A DNA stretch of 18,354 bases from CANHEE01 sp043777755. Its GTDB lineage: Bacteria; Bacteroidota; Bacteroidia; Chitinophagales; Saprospiraceae. The number at the start of each line of letters is the position of its first letter. Position 1 is the stretch's first letter. Position numbers and translations under genes: made by a program. Shown here one piece after another: positions 8,615 to 15,329 of the stretch. Below the pieces are notes generated by a model. That model ran no database searches and had not been told where the DNA came from. It saw nothing but the letters and a program-made list of their open reading frames with translations. The stretch lies in NCBI GenBank assembly GCA_043777755.1, contig JAYWHK010000298.1, forward strand, positions 1 through 18,354, written 5' to 3'.

Positions 8615-8634
8615 GATTCAAGTAATAAATGCAA
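8615..8634 (+). repeat. Left terminal inverted repeat of the IS30-type element
   Basis: GATTCAAGTAATAAATGCAA at 8615-8634 is the exact reverse complement of 9717-9736. Matching inward of this becomes patchy. Confidence 0.9.
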
Positions 8635-8676
8635 TGGTGGTAAAAAAAATAGGAGGGAGCACATTTTTAACAGTAA

Positions 8677-8700
8677 GGAGAAAAGAAAAATCTTTTCCCC
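8677..8700 (+). repeat. Internal hairpin near the left end of the IS
   Basis: GGAGAAAAGA pairs with TCTTTTCCCC around an AAAA loop with one A:C mismatch. It lies before the transposase start (ATG 8755). Such a hairpin may damp transcription entering from outside the element, which is inference. Confidence 0.4.
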
Positions 8701-8754
8701 TATGTTGAATGGAAAAAATGTACTAACTTGCTCCTCTACCAAAAATTGCAAAAT

Positions 8755-9733
8755 ATGGGACACCTAACCTTGGCGCAAAGATACGATATAGAATCGTATT
8801 TGCAAGATGATATTTCAACAAGTGAAATAGCCTTATTAATGGGCAGAAATAAATCTGTAATCAGTAGAGAGATTAGTCGTAACCGTGATGGGAAGAGTGG
8901 GAAATATCAAGCGCATTTAGCGCAGCGAAAGACGGAGTCACGGCATAAAAAGAAGCATAAAAAGGTTCGTTTTACAGCTGAAATAAAGGCACATATAGAT
9001 AAGCATTTGGGATTAAAATATAGCCCCGAACAGATTGTAGGAGAATCAAAATTAAAAGAGCTACCCTGTGTATCAGTGGGAGCGCATCTATTAGTATGTT
9101 TGGCTTGATAAAAAGGAAGGCGGAGGATTGTATAAGCAACTTCGGACAAAGTAAAAAGTGTCAAAAAAGAGGTTCAAAAAAGGATAATCGAGGACAAATT
9201 GTAGGAAAAGTAGGCATCAGCGAGCGACCAAGTATTGTAGAAGAAAAGCTAAGAATTGGTGATTTAGAGATTGATTTAATCATAGGAAAAGACCATAAAG
9301 GAGCATTGGTAACAATAAATGACAGAGTAAATGGGATGTTAAAAATGCGTAAAATAGAAAGTAAAGAAGCTGTTTTGGTAGAAGCGGTGGCAATAGAAAT
9401 GCTACAAGATTGGAAGCCCTTTTTGAACACCATAACGTCCGATAATGGAAGAGAATTTGCTCGACATAAAATATTGCAACTGCCTTAGAAATTGACTACT
9501 ATTTTGTACAACCTTACCATAGTTGGGAGCGTGGTGCAAACGAAAATTTGAACGGTTTGGTAAGGCAATATTTTCCTAAAGGAATGAGCTTTGAAAACAT
9601 TACAGAACAACAAGTAATCGACGTGCAAGACGCTTTAAATAATAGACCCAGGAAGAGATTTGACTATCTATCTCCTCAACAAATTTTTATTCAACAAGTA
9701 AATAATTTAGACCCTGTTGCATTTATTACTTGA
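8755..9733 (+). pseudogene. IS30-family transposase, broken by three frameshifts and a nonsense codon
   Basis: Joined across frames, the remnant gives a near full-length IS30 transposase. The N-terminal helix-turn-helix is MGHLTLAQRYDIESYL...MGRNKSVISREI. The DDE core is spread over later frames: Asp in GDLEIDLIIG, Asp in TITSDNGREF and Glu in ERGANENLNG. The frame first breaks near 9076-9079, where four bases stand in place of a His codon. A TAG at 9092-9094 replaces a Gln codon in ERIY-QYVW. The second break is near 9152, after QLRTK. The third is near 9472-9475, one base short before ATALEIDYYF. The start is taken as ATG 8755, since the in-frame TTG at 8728 adds unrelated residues. The product should be inactive, so the element could move only if helped in trans. 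Confidence 0.85.
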
Positions 9734-9736
9734 ATC
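9717..9736 (-). repeat. Right terminal inverted repeat of the IS30-type element
   Basis: TTGCATTTATTACTTGAATC pairs exactly with the left repeat. It contains the last codons and the TGA stop of the transposase remnant. Confidence 0.9.
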
Positions 9737-9752
9737 CGCCAATTAAATAAAA

Positions 9753-9799
9753 ACGATTTTTAATTTTTAATTTTTAATTTTTTTAAAATTAAAAATCGT
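9753..9799. repeat. 15-bp inverted repeat with TTTTTAA heptamers next to a promoter
   Basis: ACGATTTTTAATTTT (9753-9767) pairs perfectly with AAAATTAAAAATCGT (9785-9799). Between and within them TTTTTAA recurs in tandem. The right arm ends on the first base of the -7 box of the next gene. It could act as a terminator for the upstream side or as an AT-rich promoter-proximal element. Confidence 0.7.
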
Positions 9800-9806
9800 A
9801 TATTTG
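9799..9806 (+). promoter_or_regulatory. -7 element for the T9SS cargo gene at 9850
   Basis: TATATTTG followed by CG is an exact match to TAnnTTTG and lies 43 bp before the ATG. There is no TTG at the -33 position, where an A/T-only tract stands instead. Confidence 0.6.
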
Positions 9807-9849
9807 CGTTCTTAAACAATTTATTATTTTATTAAAAAAAATTTTCATC

Positions 9850-11202
9850 ATGAAAAAAATCAGTACCTTATTTTTCTTTTTTTGCTGCTTATTTGCAGCT
9901 GTTGCGCAAGACCAAGAAGAACTTGATCATGCTAAGTTTTTAAAACAAACCAATCAAGCCAACGAAGACCGTGGCGGAAAATCCAAGTATGATTCTATTT
10001 ATAGAACGGACAAAACCAGTTTTTCAGCAACCTCATTTTTAACACGTAAAGATTTTTTTACCTATAGCAAAGATGGTAAAGATTTGACTACTACAGTTCA
10101 AACCTCTACTGATGGAAAAGTTTTTACAAATAGTACTAAGAGAGGTTTTGCTTATTATCCAAATGGCAATCTTAAAGTTGATTCTTCATTTACTTGGGAT
10201 AAAGCAACAAACAAATGGATAAATTCAAGCAAATCTACTTATCTTACGTATGATGCCAATGGCTACCAAACTTCTAATGAATATGAAAATTGGAATCCAA
10301 CTTTGAAAATATGGGAAAAATTCGATAGAAGAATTAATGTTACCCACGATACAAATGGATTCCCAACCTATTATGAGATAGAATTATGGAATAAAGCTAC
10401 TGGAAAATGGGAGAAATTCGGTAAATATGAGGAATTAAGCAACAAAAAAGGAGTTCAAATCAAATTTTTAAGCTACAACTATAAAACAGCATTGTCTAAA
10501 TATTTGCTCACAGGTGTTGATACAGCGATTGTTTTGGACAACGCAAAGAATCCTATTCAGACCAAATCATACGATATTGAGTGGACTGGTAATGTACCAA
10601 CAATTACAAATGAAAATTGGATTAAGCGAAAATTTGATACCAATGGAAATGATATAGAATATGTTTTTAGTGCTTGGGACAAAACCACAACGCAATATAT
10701 TAAGAGCGATAGCTCCCTGTACACTTACAACTCTAAAAGTATATACACAAGTGAGAACTTCTTTTCTTGGGACGAAGTATCCTCAAAATGGTTAGTGGAA
10801 GGTAAAATAGCTTACCAAGTTGATCCTACAACGGATTTATACACTTCTATGAAATGGGAGAATTGGGATGCCGCTCAAAATGCTTTTTACGATAGACGTA
10901 CAAGAAAGTATTTTTCTTCAATGCTTCCTGTTTCTACGACTGACGCTGCGCTTCAATCTTCTTTTCAGATTGCACCAAATCCGACATCTTCTGACCTTCA
11001 TTTGATGGTGAATTTGGAGCAAATAAGTGATATTCAAGTGAATGTGGTCAATCAATTGGGGCAAATCGTTCATAATCAGCATTTTAAAAATATTCAAAAC
11101 GAGCAATTGACGGTTCCAACGCAAGCACTCAGCAATGGTATTTATTTTATCCAAATCCAAAGTGGCGACAAACAAGCGACAAAAAGATTTGTAAAACAAT
11201 AG
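9850..11202 (+). CDS. Secreted Trp-rich repeat protein with T9SS sorting domain
   Basis: This is a predicted exported protein of 450 residues. Residues 1-19 form a signal peptide (MKKISTLFFFF...AAVAQ). From about 95 to 355 there are imperfect repeats of about 40 residues built around W(D/N)xxTxKW and YDxNG(F/Y). Examples are FTWDKATNKW, ENWNPTLKIW, ELWNKATGKW, SAWDKTTTQY, FSWDEVSSKW and ENWDAAQNAF. The pattern resembles YD/MORN-like beta-hairpin repeats, but I do not recognise a named family. Residues 372-450 are a T9SS type A sorting domain (IAPNPTSSDL, ALSNGIYFIQI, KRFVKQ end). It probably stays on the surface or is released. The function is unknown. Confidence 0.8.
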   Translation: MKKISTLFFFFCCLFAAVAQDQEELDHAKFLKQTNQANEDRGGKSKYDSIYRTDKTSFSATSFLTRKDFFTYSKDGKDLTTTVQTSTDGKVFTNSTKRGFAYYPNGNLKVDSSFTWDKATNKWINSSKSTYLTYDANGYQTSNEYENWNPTLKIWEKFDRRINVTHDTNGFPTYYEIELWNKATGKWEKFGKYEELSNKKGVQIKFLSYNYKTALSKYLLTGVDTAIVLDNAKNPIQTKSYDIEWTGNVPTITNENWIKRKFDTNGNDIEYVFSAWDKTTTQYIKSDSSLYTYNSKSIYTSENFFSWDEVSSKWLVEGKIAYQVDPTTDLYTSMKWENWDAAQNAFYDRRTRKYFSSMLPVSTTDAALQSSFQIAPNPTSSDLHLMVNLEQISDIQVNVVNQLGQIVHNQHFKNIQNEQLTVPTQALSNGIYFIQIQSGDKQATKRFVKQ

Positions 11203-11230
11203 AAAAATACTTTATTTATAAAAAAATAGA

Positions 11231-11260
11231 AAAAGCGCAAGTGTCACCACTTGCGCTTTT
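11231..11260. terminator. Bidirectional terminator between convergent genes
   Basis: A 13-bp perfect stem (AAAAGCGCAAGTG at 11231-11243 with CACTTGCGCTTTT at 11248-11260) has a 4-nt loop. It is flanked by T-rich runs in both directions. It serves the T9SS cargo gene on the plus strand and the helicase on the minus strand. Confidence 0.9.
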
Positions 11261-11262
11261 TT

Positions 11263-12591
11263 TTATTTTTTCACATTTGCTCCTTTTCCAGCCTTATGTG
11301 AAAATGGTCGCCAATGTTTTTTGTCGCCAGAAGCGTTTTTATTAGTATTATTATTGTTGTGGTTAAATGATTTTTCCTTTGGTTTTATTAGAGGAGCTGT
11401 TTTTCTTGCTACATTCATCATACGAACAGAAGGATAAGCAATTGGCTCATTGTCGTCAGATTCGTAAGGATGATCGTGAACGGTTGGAATTTGCATGGCA
11501 ATGATTTTTTGAATGTCACGCAAATATTCTCTTTCGTCGCTGTCGCAAAAAGAAATTGCAATGCCCGATGCTCCTGCACGACCTGTACGACCAATACGAT
11601 GAACGTAAGATTCAGGAATATTTGGCAATTCGTAGTTGATAACGTGGGTCAAATCGTCCACGTCAATACCTCTCGAAGCGATGTCTGTCGCAATCAAAAC
11701 ACGCAATGTTTTTGCCTTAAAATTACTCAACGCACGCACACGAGCAGTTTGCGATTTGTTGGCGTGAATGGCATCTGCTGTAATTCCATTTTTTTCCAAA
11801 TCCGTTACAAGGCGGTTTGCGCCATGTTTTGTTTTGGTAAAAACCAACAAAGATTTAATGGCAGAATCTTGTAACAAATGCACCAAAAGCTTGCGTTTGT
11901 TGTCTTTATCCACAAAATAAATCGCTTGTTTTACGGTTTGGGCAGTTGAAGAAACGGGCGTTACTTCGACTTGGCTTGGATTTTTCAAAATGGTATTTGC
12001 CAAACTGATGATTTCTGTTGCCATAGTTGCCGAAAAGAACAAAGATTGGCGTTGTGTTGGTAATTTTGCCAATACTTTTTTGACATCATGGACAAAACCC
12101 ATGTCCAACATTCTGTCGGCTTCATCTAAAACAAAAATTTCGATGTGTTGCAAATTGACAAAACCTTGTCCCATCAAATCCAACAATCGACCAGGTGTTG
12201 CCACCAAAATATCTGTACCACGAGCCAAATCATTGGTTTGGTGCAATTGGCTCACACCGCCAAAAATAACTTGGTTTTTCATCGGCGTATAAACGCCATA
12301 CGTATCAATACTTTCTTTAATTTGGAGTGCCAATTCTCGTGTTGGTGTCAAAATAAGCGCACGAATATGGCGTTTTTTACCTTGAATTGGTGGATTTTTT
12401 GCCAATAATTGCAAAATAGGTAAAGAAAAAGCGGCTGTTTTTCCTGTTCCTGTTTGAGCGCAACCTAAAACATCTTTACCATCTAAAATCAAAGGAATAG
12501 ATTGGGCTTGAATGGGCGTTGGAGTGGTGTAGGCTTCTTTTTTGAGTGCCTTTAAGAGTGCTTCGGATAGACCGAGTTCATCAAATGTCAT
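11263..12591 (-). CDS. DEAD-box ATP-dependent RNA helicase (RhlE-like)
   Basis: This 442-residue cytoplasmic RNA helicase probably acts in RNA turnover or ribosome assembly. All core motifs are present: the Q motif (Phe3 to Gln28, PTPIQ), motif I AQTGTGKT (45-52), motif Ia PTRELA (83-88), TPGR (132-135), DEAD (156-159), SAT (187-189), the TDIASRGID region (302-310) and HRIGRTGR (331-338). The tail after about 370 is basic, Asn/Lys-rich and low in complexity, as in RhlE-type proteins, where tails bind RNA. The exact subgroup (RhlE, DbpA or CsdA) cannot be fixed, so no symbol is given. A -7 box about 160 bp upstream implies a long 5' leader. The ATG at 12591 starts directly at the Q-motif region. 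Confidence 0.92.
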   Translation of the reverse strand: MTFDELGLSEALLKALKKEAYTTPTPIQAQSIPLILDGKDVLGCAQTGTGKTAAFSLPILQLLAKNPPIQGKKRHIRALILTPTRELALQIKESIDTYGVYTPMKNQVIFGGVSQLHQTNDLARGTDILVATPGRLLDLMGQGFVNLQHIEIFVLDEADRMLDMGFVHDVKKVLAKLPTQRQSLFFSATMATEIISLANTILKNPSQVEVTPVSSTAQTVKQAIYFVDKDNKRKLLVHLLQDSAIKSLLVFTKTKHGANRLVTDLEKNGITADAIHANKSQTARVRALSNFKAKTLRVLIATDIASRGIDVDDLTHVINYELPNIPESYVHRIGRTGRAGASGIAISFCDSDEREYLRDIQKIIAMQIPTVHDHPYESDDNEPIAYPSVRMMNVARKTAPLIKPKEKSFNHNNNNTNKNASGDKKHWRPFSHKAGKGANVKK

Positions 12592-12673
12592 TTATTTTGT
12601 AAAATTAGTGCAAGACTTACTACGTCTTTGTTGTTCTCTGAAAAGAGATTTTACAGAATAACGAGCTGATAAT

Positions 12674-12693
12674 CAATAGAATAGATTTTATTG
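12674..12693 (-). repeat. Small hairpin in the helicase leader
   Basis: CAATAGAA and TTTTATTG can pair over eight positions, one of them a wobble, around a TAGA loop. The hairpin lies within the predicted leader RNA. Confidence 0.3.
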
Positions 12694-12752
12694 TCATTAG
12701 AAAAAAGCTTAGTTGAGCCTTTCTGTGATTCTGTACGTTTTAAAAATTGCCG

Positions 12753-12760
12753 CAAAGGTA
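12753..12760 (-). promoter_or_regulatory. -7 element for the helicase gene
   Basis: On the minus strand TACCTTTG followed by CGGC matches TAnnTTTG exactly. No TTG is seen at -33. It would give a leader of about 155 nt before the ATG at 12591. Confidence 0.55.
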
Positions 12761-12804
12761 CGGTTTTTTTATGAGAAAAATGCGTTTGATAAATAAATGA
12801 ACTT

Positions 12805-13425
12805 TTATTTTCCCCATTCTTTTGGATTCAAACGCCAATTTCTAAGCGTTTCGAGGTCATTTTCAGAAACATAATTTAGTTTTAAGGCTTCGTCAATGAG
12901 CGCATCATAATTGGAAAGCGTGTCCAAAGGGACATTTTCTTCATCAAAAATTACTTGTGCTTCTGCAAAACCGTATGTGAAAATCGCCAAAGCTCCTGTC
13001 ACTTCACAACCAAATTCTTTGAGTGCATGAACGGCTTTGATGGAACTTCCACCTGTCGAAATCAAATCTTCAATGACCAAAACCTTTTGTCCTGCTTTTA
13101 CTTCACCTTCGATTTGATTTTGGCGACCATGACCTTTTGCTTTGTCACGAACATATATAAAGGGAACGCCCAAGGCATCTGCCAGTAATGCGCCATGCGG
13201 AATTCCTGCCGTTGCGACACCTGCAATCACTTCATAATCAAACTGTTGTGATTTTTCTACAAAAGCATTTTTTACAATACTACGGGCAGAAGGATGCGAC
13301 AATACGATGCGGTTATCGCAGTAAATAGGCGATAAAATTCCCGATGCCCAAGTAAAAGGCGCATTAGGACTGAGTTTTACAGCATTTATTTCTAAGAGTG
13401 CTTGAGCAACTTGTTGTGCTATCAT
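12805..13425 (-). CDS. pyrE: Orotate phosphoribosyltransferase
   Basis: This 206-residue cytoplasmic enzyme joins orotate and PRPP to form OMP, step five of pyrimidine synthesis. The PRPP-binding motif VLVIEDLISTGGSS is at 115-128. The flexible catalytic loop VRDKAKGHGRQNQIEG (92-107) carries the conserved Lys and His residues. The N-terminal FTWASGILSPIYCDNR (24-39) is the orotate-site region. Length is typical. The start lies 30 bp after the stop of the lolA-like gene on the same strand with no terminator between, so the two are probably co-transcribed. Confidence 0.95.
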   Translation of the reverse strand: MIAQQVAQALLEINAVKLSPNAPFTWASGILSPIYCDNRIVLSHPSARSIVKNAFVEKSQQFDYEVIAGVATAGIPHGALLADALGVPFIYVRDKAKGHGRQNQIEGEVKAGQKVLVIEDLISTGGSSIKAVHALKEFGCEVTGALAIFTYGFAEAQVIFDEENVPLDTLSNYDALIDEALKLNYVSENDLETLRNWRLNPKEWGK

Positions 13426-13455
13426 AAAGAAATGATGAACTATGAATGATGAATA

Positions 13456-14157
13456 TTAATTTGTACGCAAGTCTTCAACGTGTACGCCTGGGTATTTTCC
13501 TTTGTCAAAAACAAATTGGCTATCCGAAATGTTTTTATTACTTACAAACTTTGAAATGTTCAATTTGAAACGAGAACCATCTTTATTGACTGTAAACATC
13601 GAAACGATTTGGTTGCTTTTTTTATCCACAGCTACGCGGAATTTAGAATATTGTGCAGCATTTCTATCAGAAGGTTTTACTTCAATAAAAGTTACATTTT
13701 TGCCGTTTTCACTACCTTCTCCAGCATTGTAACAAATATAATTGCCTTGATTGTAGAGTTTTAACATGGATTTTGGTGAAAAAGAATTGGCATCAGAGCC
13801 ATTCTCAGCATCGTTGATTTGAACTTCTTTGTTTGCTTTTAAGTACATATAGGTACTTTTTCCATCGCAAATCACTTCTTGTTCTGATAAATTTACCCGA
13901 TAACGCTCACCAGATTGGTACATTTTGCCTTTTTGTGTTTCTTTTTTACGGTTTGGCGTTTCGATGACCAAGGTGAAATCCGCTTCTAAGGTCTTGTAAC
14001 TTTCGTATTTTTTGCGAACTTTTTCTAATAATTCTTGCGCCACAGGGTCAGTTTGTTCTACGGAAGGTGTTGCGATTTTGTTGCCTTTTGCCTTTTTTTG
14101 AGCAAAAATTGTTGTAAATGTAGCGAAAAGTGCTACGAAAAGCATTAATTTTTTCAT
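13456..14157 (-). CDS. lolA: LolA-like outer-membrane lipoprotein carrier protein
   Basis: This is a predicted periplasmic chaperone of 233 residues that carries lipoproteins toward the outer membrane. A signal peptide (MKKLMLFVALFATFTTIFAQ) is followed by a short Lys-rich linker. The LolA fold then begins near DPVAQELLEKVRKKYESYKTLEADFTL and continues through QKGKMYQSGERYRVNL, VICDGKSTYMYL and the SPKSMLKLYNQG segment. The ATG at 14157 is preferred over an ATG at 14199, because the longer form would put a Lys-rich 14-residue extension before the signal peptide. It is upstream of pyrE in a probable operon. Family assignment rests on motif and length likeness. Confidence 0.8.
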   Translation of the reverse strand: MKKLMLFVALFATFTTIFAQKKAKGNKIATPSVEQTDPVAQELLEKVRKKYESYKTLEADFTLVIETPNRKKETQKGKMYQSGERYRVNLSEQEVICDGKSTYMYLKANKEVQINDAENGSDANSFSPKSMLKLYNQGNYICYNAGEGSENGKNVTFIEVKPSDRNAAQYSKFRVAVDKKSNQIVSMFTVNKDGSRFKLNISKFVSNKNISDSQFVFDKGKYPGVHVEDLRTN

Positions 14158-14287
14158 CTTTTTAAATTTTTTTAAACTTAGCGTATTTATTTTTAACACG
14201 AAATGAAATTCGGCAAAGCCAATTTACACAAATTTTACTAATTACACCAATCGTGATGTTGAAAATTAAACCTGATTTCACTAATTT

Positions 14288-14308
14288 AATTAAAACTTCG
14301 TTTTAATT
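14288..14308. repeat. 9-bp hairpin in the divergent intergenic region
   Basis: AATTAAAAC (14288-14296) and GTTTTAATT (14300-14308) pair perfectly around TTC. It lies in the predicted lolA leader. On the plus strand only two more T bases and then a G follow, so it is a poor terminator. Confidence 0.5.
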
Positions 14309-14365
14309 TTGTAACGTGGCTAAGTTCTTACTCTTTTTTTTTAATTTTTATGGTTGATTGGCTTA

Positions 14366-14381
14366 TTAAGTTTCAACTTAA
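14366..14381. repeat. Short inverted repeat after the lolA promoter
   Basis: TTAAGTTTCAACTTAA has 7-bp arms separated by TC. It lies 15-30 bp downstream of the minus-strand -7 box at 14396-14403, a position suitable for an operator. Confidence 0.4.
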
Positions 14382-14395
14382 CTGAAAATAAAACG

Positions 14396-14403
14396 CAAAA
14401 TTA
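14396..14403 (-). promoter_or_regulatory. Candidate -7 element for lolA-pyrE
   Basis: On the minus strand TAATTTTG followed by CG matches TAnnTTTG. No TTG stands at -33. The implied leader of roughly 230 nt is long, so a closer promoter that I did not recognise may exist. Confidence 0.35.
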
Positions 14404-14475
14404 CATTAAACCTTGTAGTATTTACTAATAAATGTTTGTTAAAAAAATGTAACTTTGTATTTTTAATACTGTAAA

Positions 14476-14513
14476 CGTGATAAATCATGAAAATCAGTTC
14501 AATCAGTGTTCCA
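14476..14513 (+). repeat. Dispersed 38-bp repeat, copy A
   Basis: This stretch, with the core ATAAATCATGAAAATCAG, matches the reverse complement of 18282-18319 at 35 of 38 positions. It lies between genes, upstream of the response regulator promoter. Confidence 0.85.
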
Positions 14514-14566
14514 ATCTTGCGTCTTAGGATATTTCCTTAAAAATAAAACTTAATTTTGGCTTAACA

Positions 14567-14594
14567 TTGGTCTTCTAACATTTACCTAACTTTG
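14567..14594 (+). promoter_or_regulatory. Promoter of the two-component operon
   Basis: TTG (14567-14569), a 17-base spacer and TAACTTTG (14587-14594) followed by C match the Bacteroidota consensus in both elements. The start of transcription would be near 14600, about 28 bp before the ATG at 14629. Confidence 0.7.
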
Positions 14595-14628
14595 CAAAGT
14601 TATTTAATAAAGAACGAAAAAGAACGAA

Positions 14629-15327
14629 ATGAGCGAAGTGAAAAAAATCCTATTGGTGGACGACGAACCCGATATTTTAGAGTTTTTGAGTTACAACTTA
14701 AAAAAAGAAGGTTACGAAGTTTATACCGCAGAAAATGGCGTTGTGGCAATGGTTGTGGCAGAAAAAATAAAGCCCGATGTTATTGTGCTTGATGTGATGA
14801 TGCCAGCTATGGATGGCATCGAAACGTGCCGAAGGTTGCGTAAAAACACTGATTTTCAAGATGTTATGATTCTTTTTTTGACTGCAAGAGAAGAGGATTT
14901 TACACAAATTGCCGCACTTGAAGTTGGTGGCGACGACTACGTGACGAAACCAATTCGTCCAAGTATTTTGGTCAGTCGAATCAAAGCATTGATGCGACGA
15001 ATTGAAAAAAAACAAACAGTAGAAGTCATCGAAGAAAACTTGATTACTTATGGCGACTTGCTGATTGACAAAGAAAAAATCAATGTGATAAAAAACGGTC
15101 AAGTAATTGATTTGACCAAAAAAGAATTTGAATTATTGACTTTGCTGCTCGTCAGACCAGGAAAAGTTTATACAAGAGAAGAGATATTTTTTAAAATTTG
15201 GGGCAATGATGTCATTGTTGGTGATAGGACAATTGACGTTCATATTCGCAAATTAAGAGAAAAAATTGGAGAGAATTATATAGGCACAGTCAAAGGAATT
15301 GGCTATAAAATAGAGGCAGTTAATTAG
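14629..15327 (+). CDS. OmpR/PhoB-family response regulator
   Basis: This 232-residue DNA-binding regulator is switched on by phosphorylation. The receiver domain (about 5-120) has Asp11 and Asp12, the phospho-acceptor Asp55 (VLDVMMP), Thr85 and Lys107 (TKP), all canonical. The C-terminal winged helix (about 135-230) has LTKKEFELLTLLL, the RTIDVHIRKLREKIG recognition helix region and the final GIGYKIE. The stop codon is followed after two bases by the kinase start, so the two form an operon and a cognate pair. A PhoB/PhoP-like role in phosphate response is plausible given the PhoR-like kinase. No Pho box or phosphate genes are visible, so the signal is unknown. Confidence 0.93.
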   Translation: MSEVKKILLVDDEPDILEFLSYNLKKEGYEVYTAENGVVAMVVAEKIKPDVIVLDVMMPAMDGIETCRRLRKNTDFQDVMILFLTAREEDFTQIAALEVGGDDYVTKPIRPSILVSRIKALMRRIEKKQTVEVIEENLITYGDLLIDKEKINVIKNGQVIDLTKKEFELLTLLLVRPGKVYTREEIFFKIWGNDVIVGDRTIDVHIRKLREKIGENYIGTVKGIGYKIEAVN

Positions 15328-15329
15328 AG

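Larger units (their letters stand above)
8615..9736 (+). mobile_element. Degenerate IS30-family insertion sequence
   Basis: An element of about 1.12 kb is bounded by 20-bp perfect inverted repeats and carries a broken IS30-type DDE transposase. Size, repeat length and the overlap of the transposase 3' end with the right repeat fit the IS30 family. No direct target duplication is evident: the left flank ends ACTTA and the right flank starts CGCCA. Either the short duplication has decayed or the true ends differ by a few bases. Confidence 0.85.
14158..14628. other. 471-bp divergent intergenic region
   Basis: This AT-rich stretch separates the lolA-pyrE unit from the two-component operon. It holds -7-type boxes on both strands, two short hairpins and one copy of the dispersed 38-bp repeat. 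TAnnTTTG also occurs on the plus strand at 14304-14311 and 14450-14457, without good -33 partners. A tiny ORF at 14349 encodes 11 residues and lacks support. No RNA gene was recognised. Confidence 0.7.

Noticed and set aside
9096..9488. Separate 130-residue ORF starting MFGLIKRKAED
   Set aside because: From about 9153 it is the middle part of the broken IS30 transposase. Its first residues are an out-of-frame reading of transposase codons, so it is not an independent gene.
11470..11874. 134-residue open frame opposite the helicase
   Set aside because: It lies wholly antisense to conserved helicase motifs and has no family likeness.
14349..14384. 11-codon ORF in the divergent intergenic region
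   Set aside because: It is too short to judge, has no promoter of clear quality and overlaps a palindrome. It gives no evidence of translation.
14158..14628. Possible tRNA, riboswitch or small RNA in the largest gap
   Set aside because: No cloverleaf or known riboswitch core was recognised. The hairpins present are short and AT-rich.
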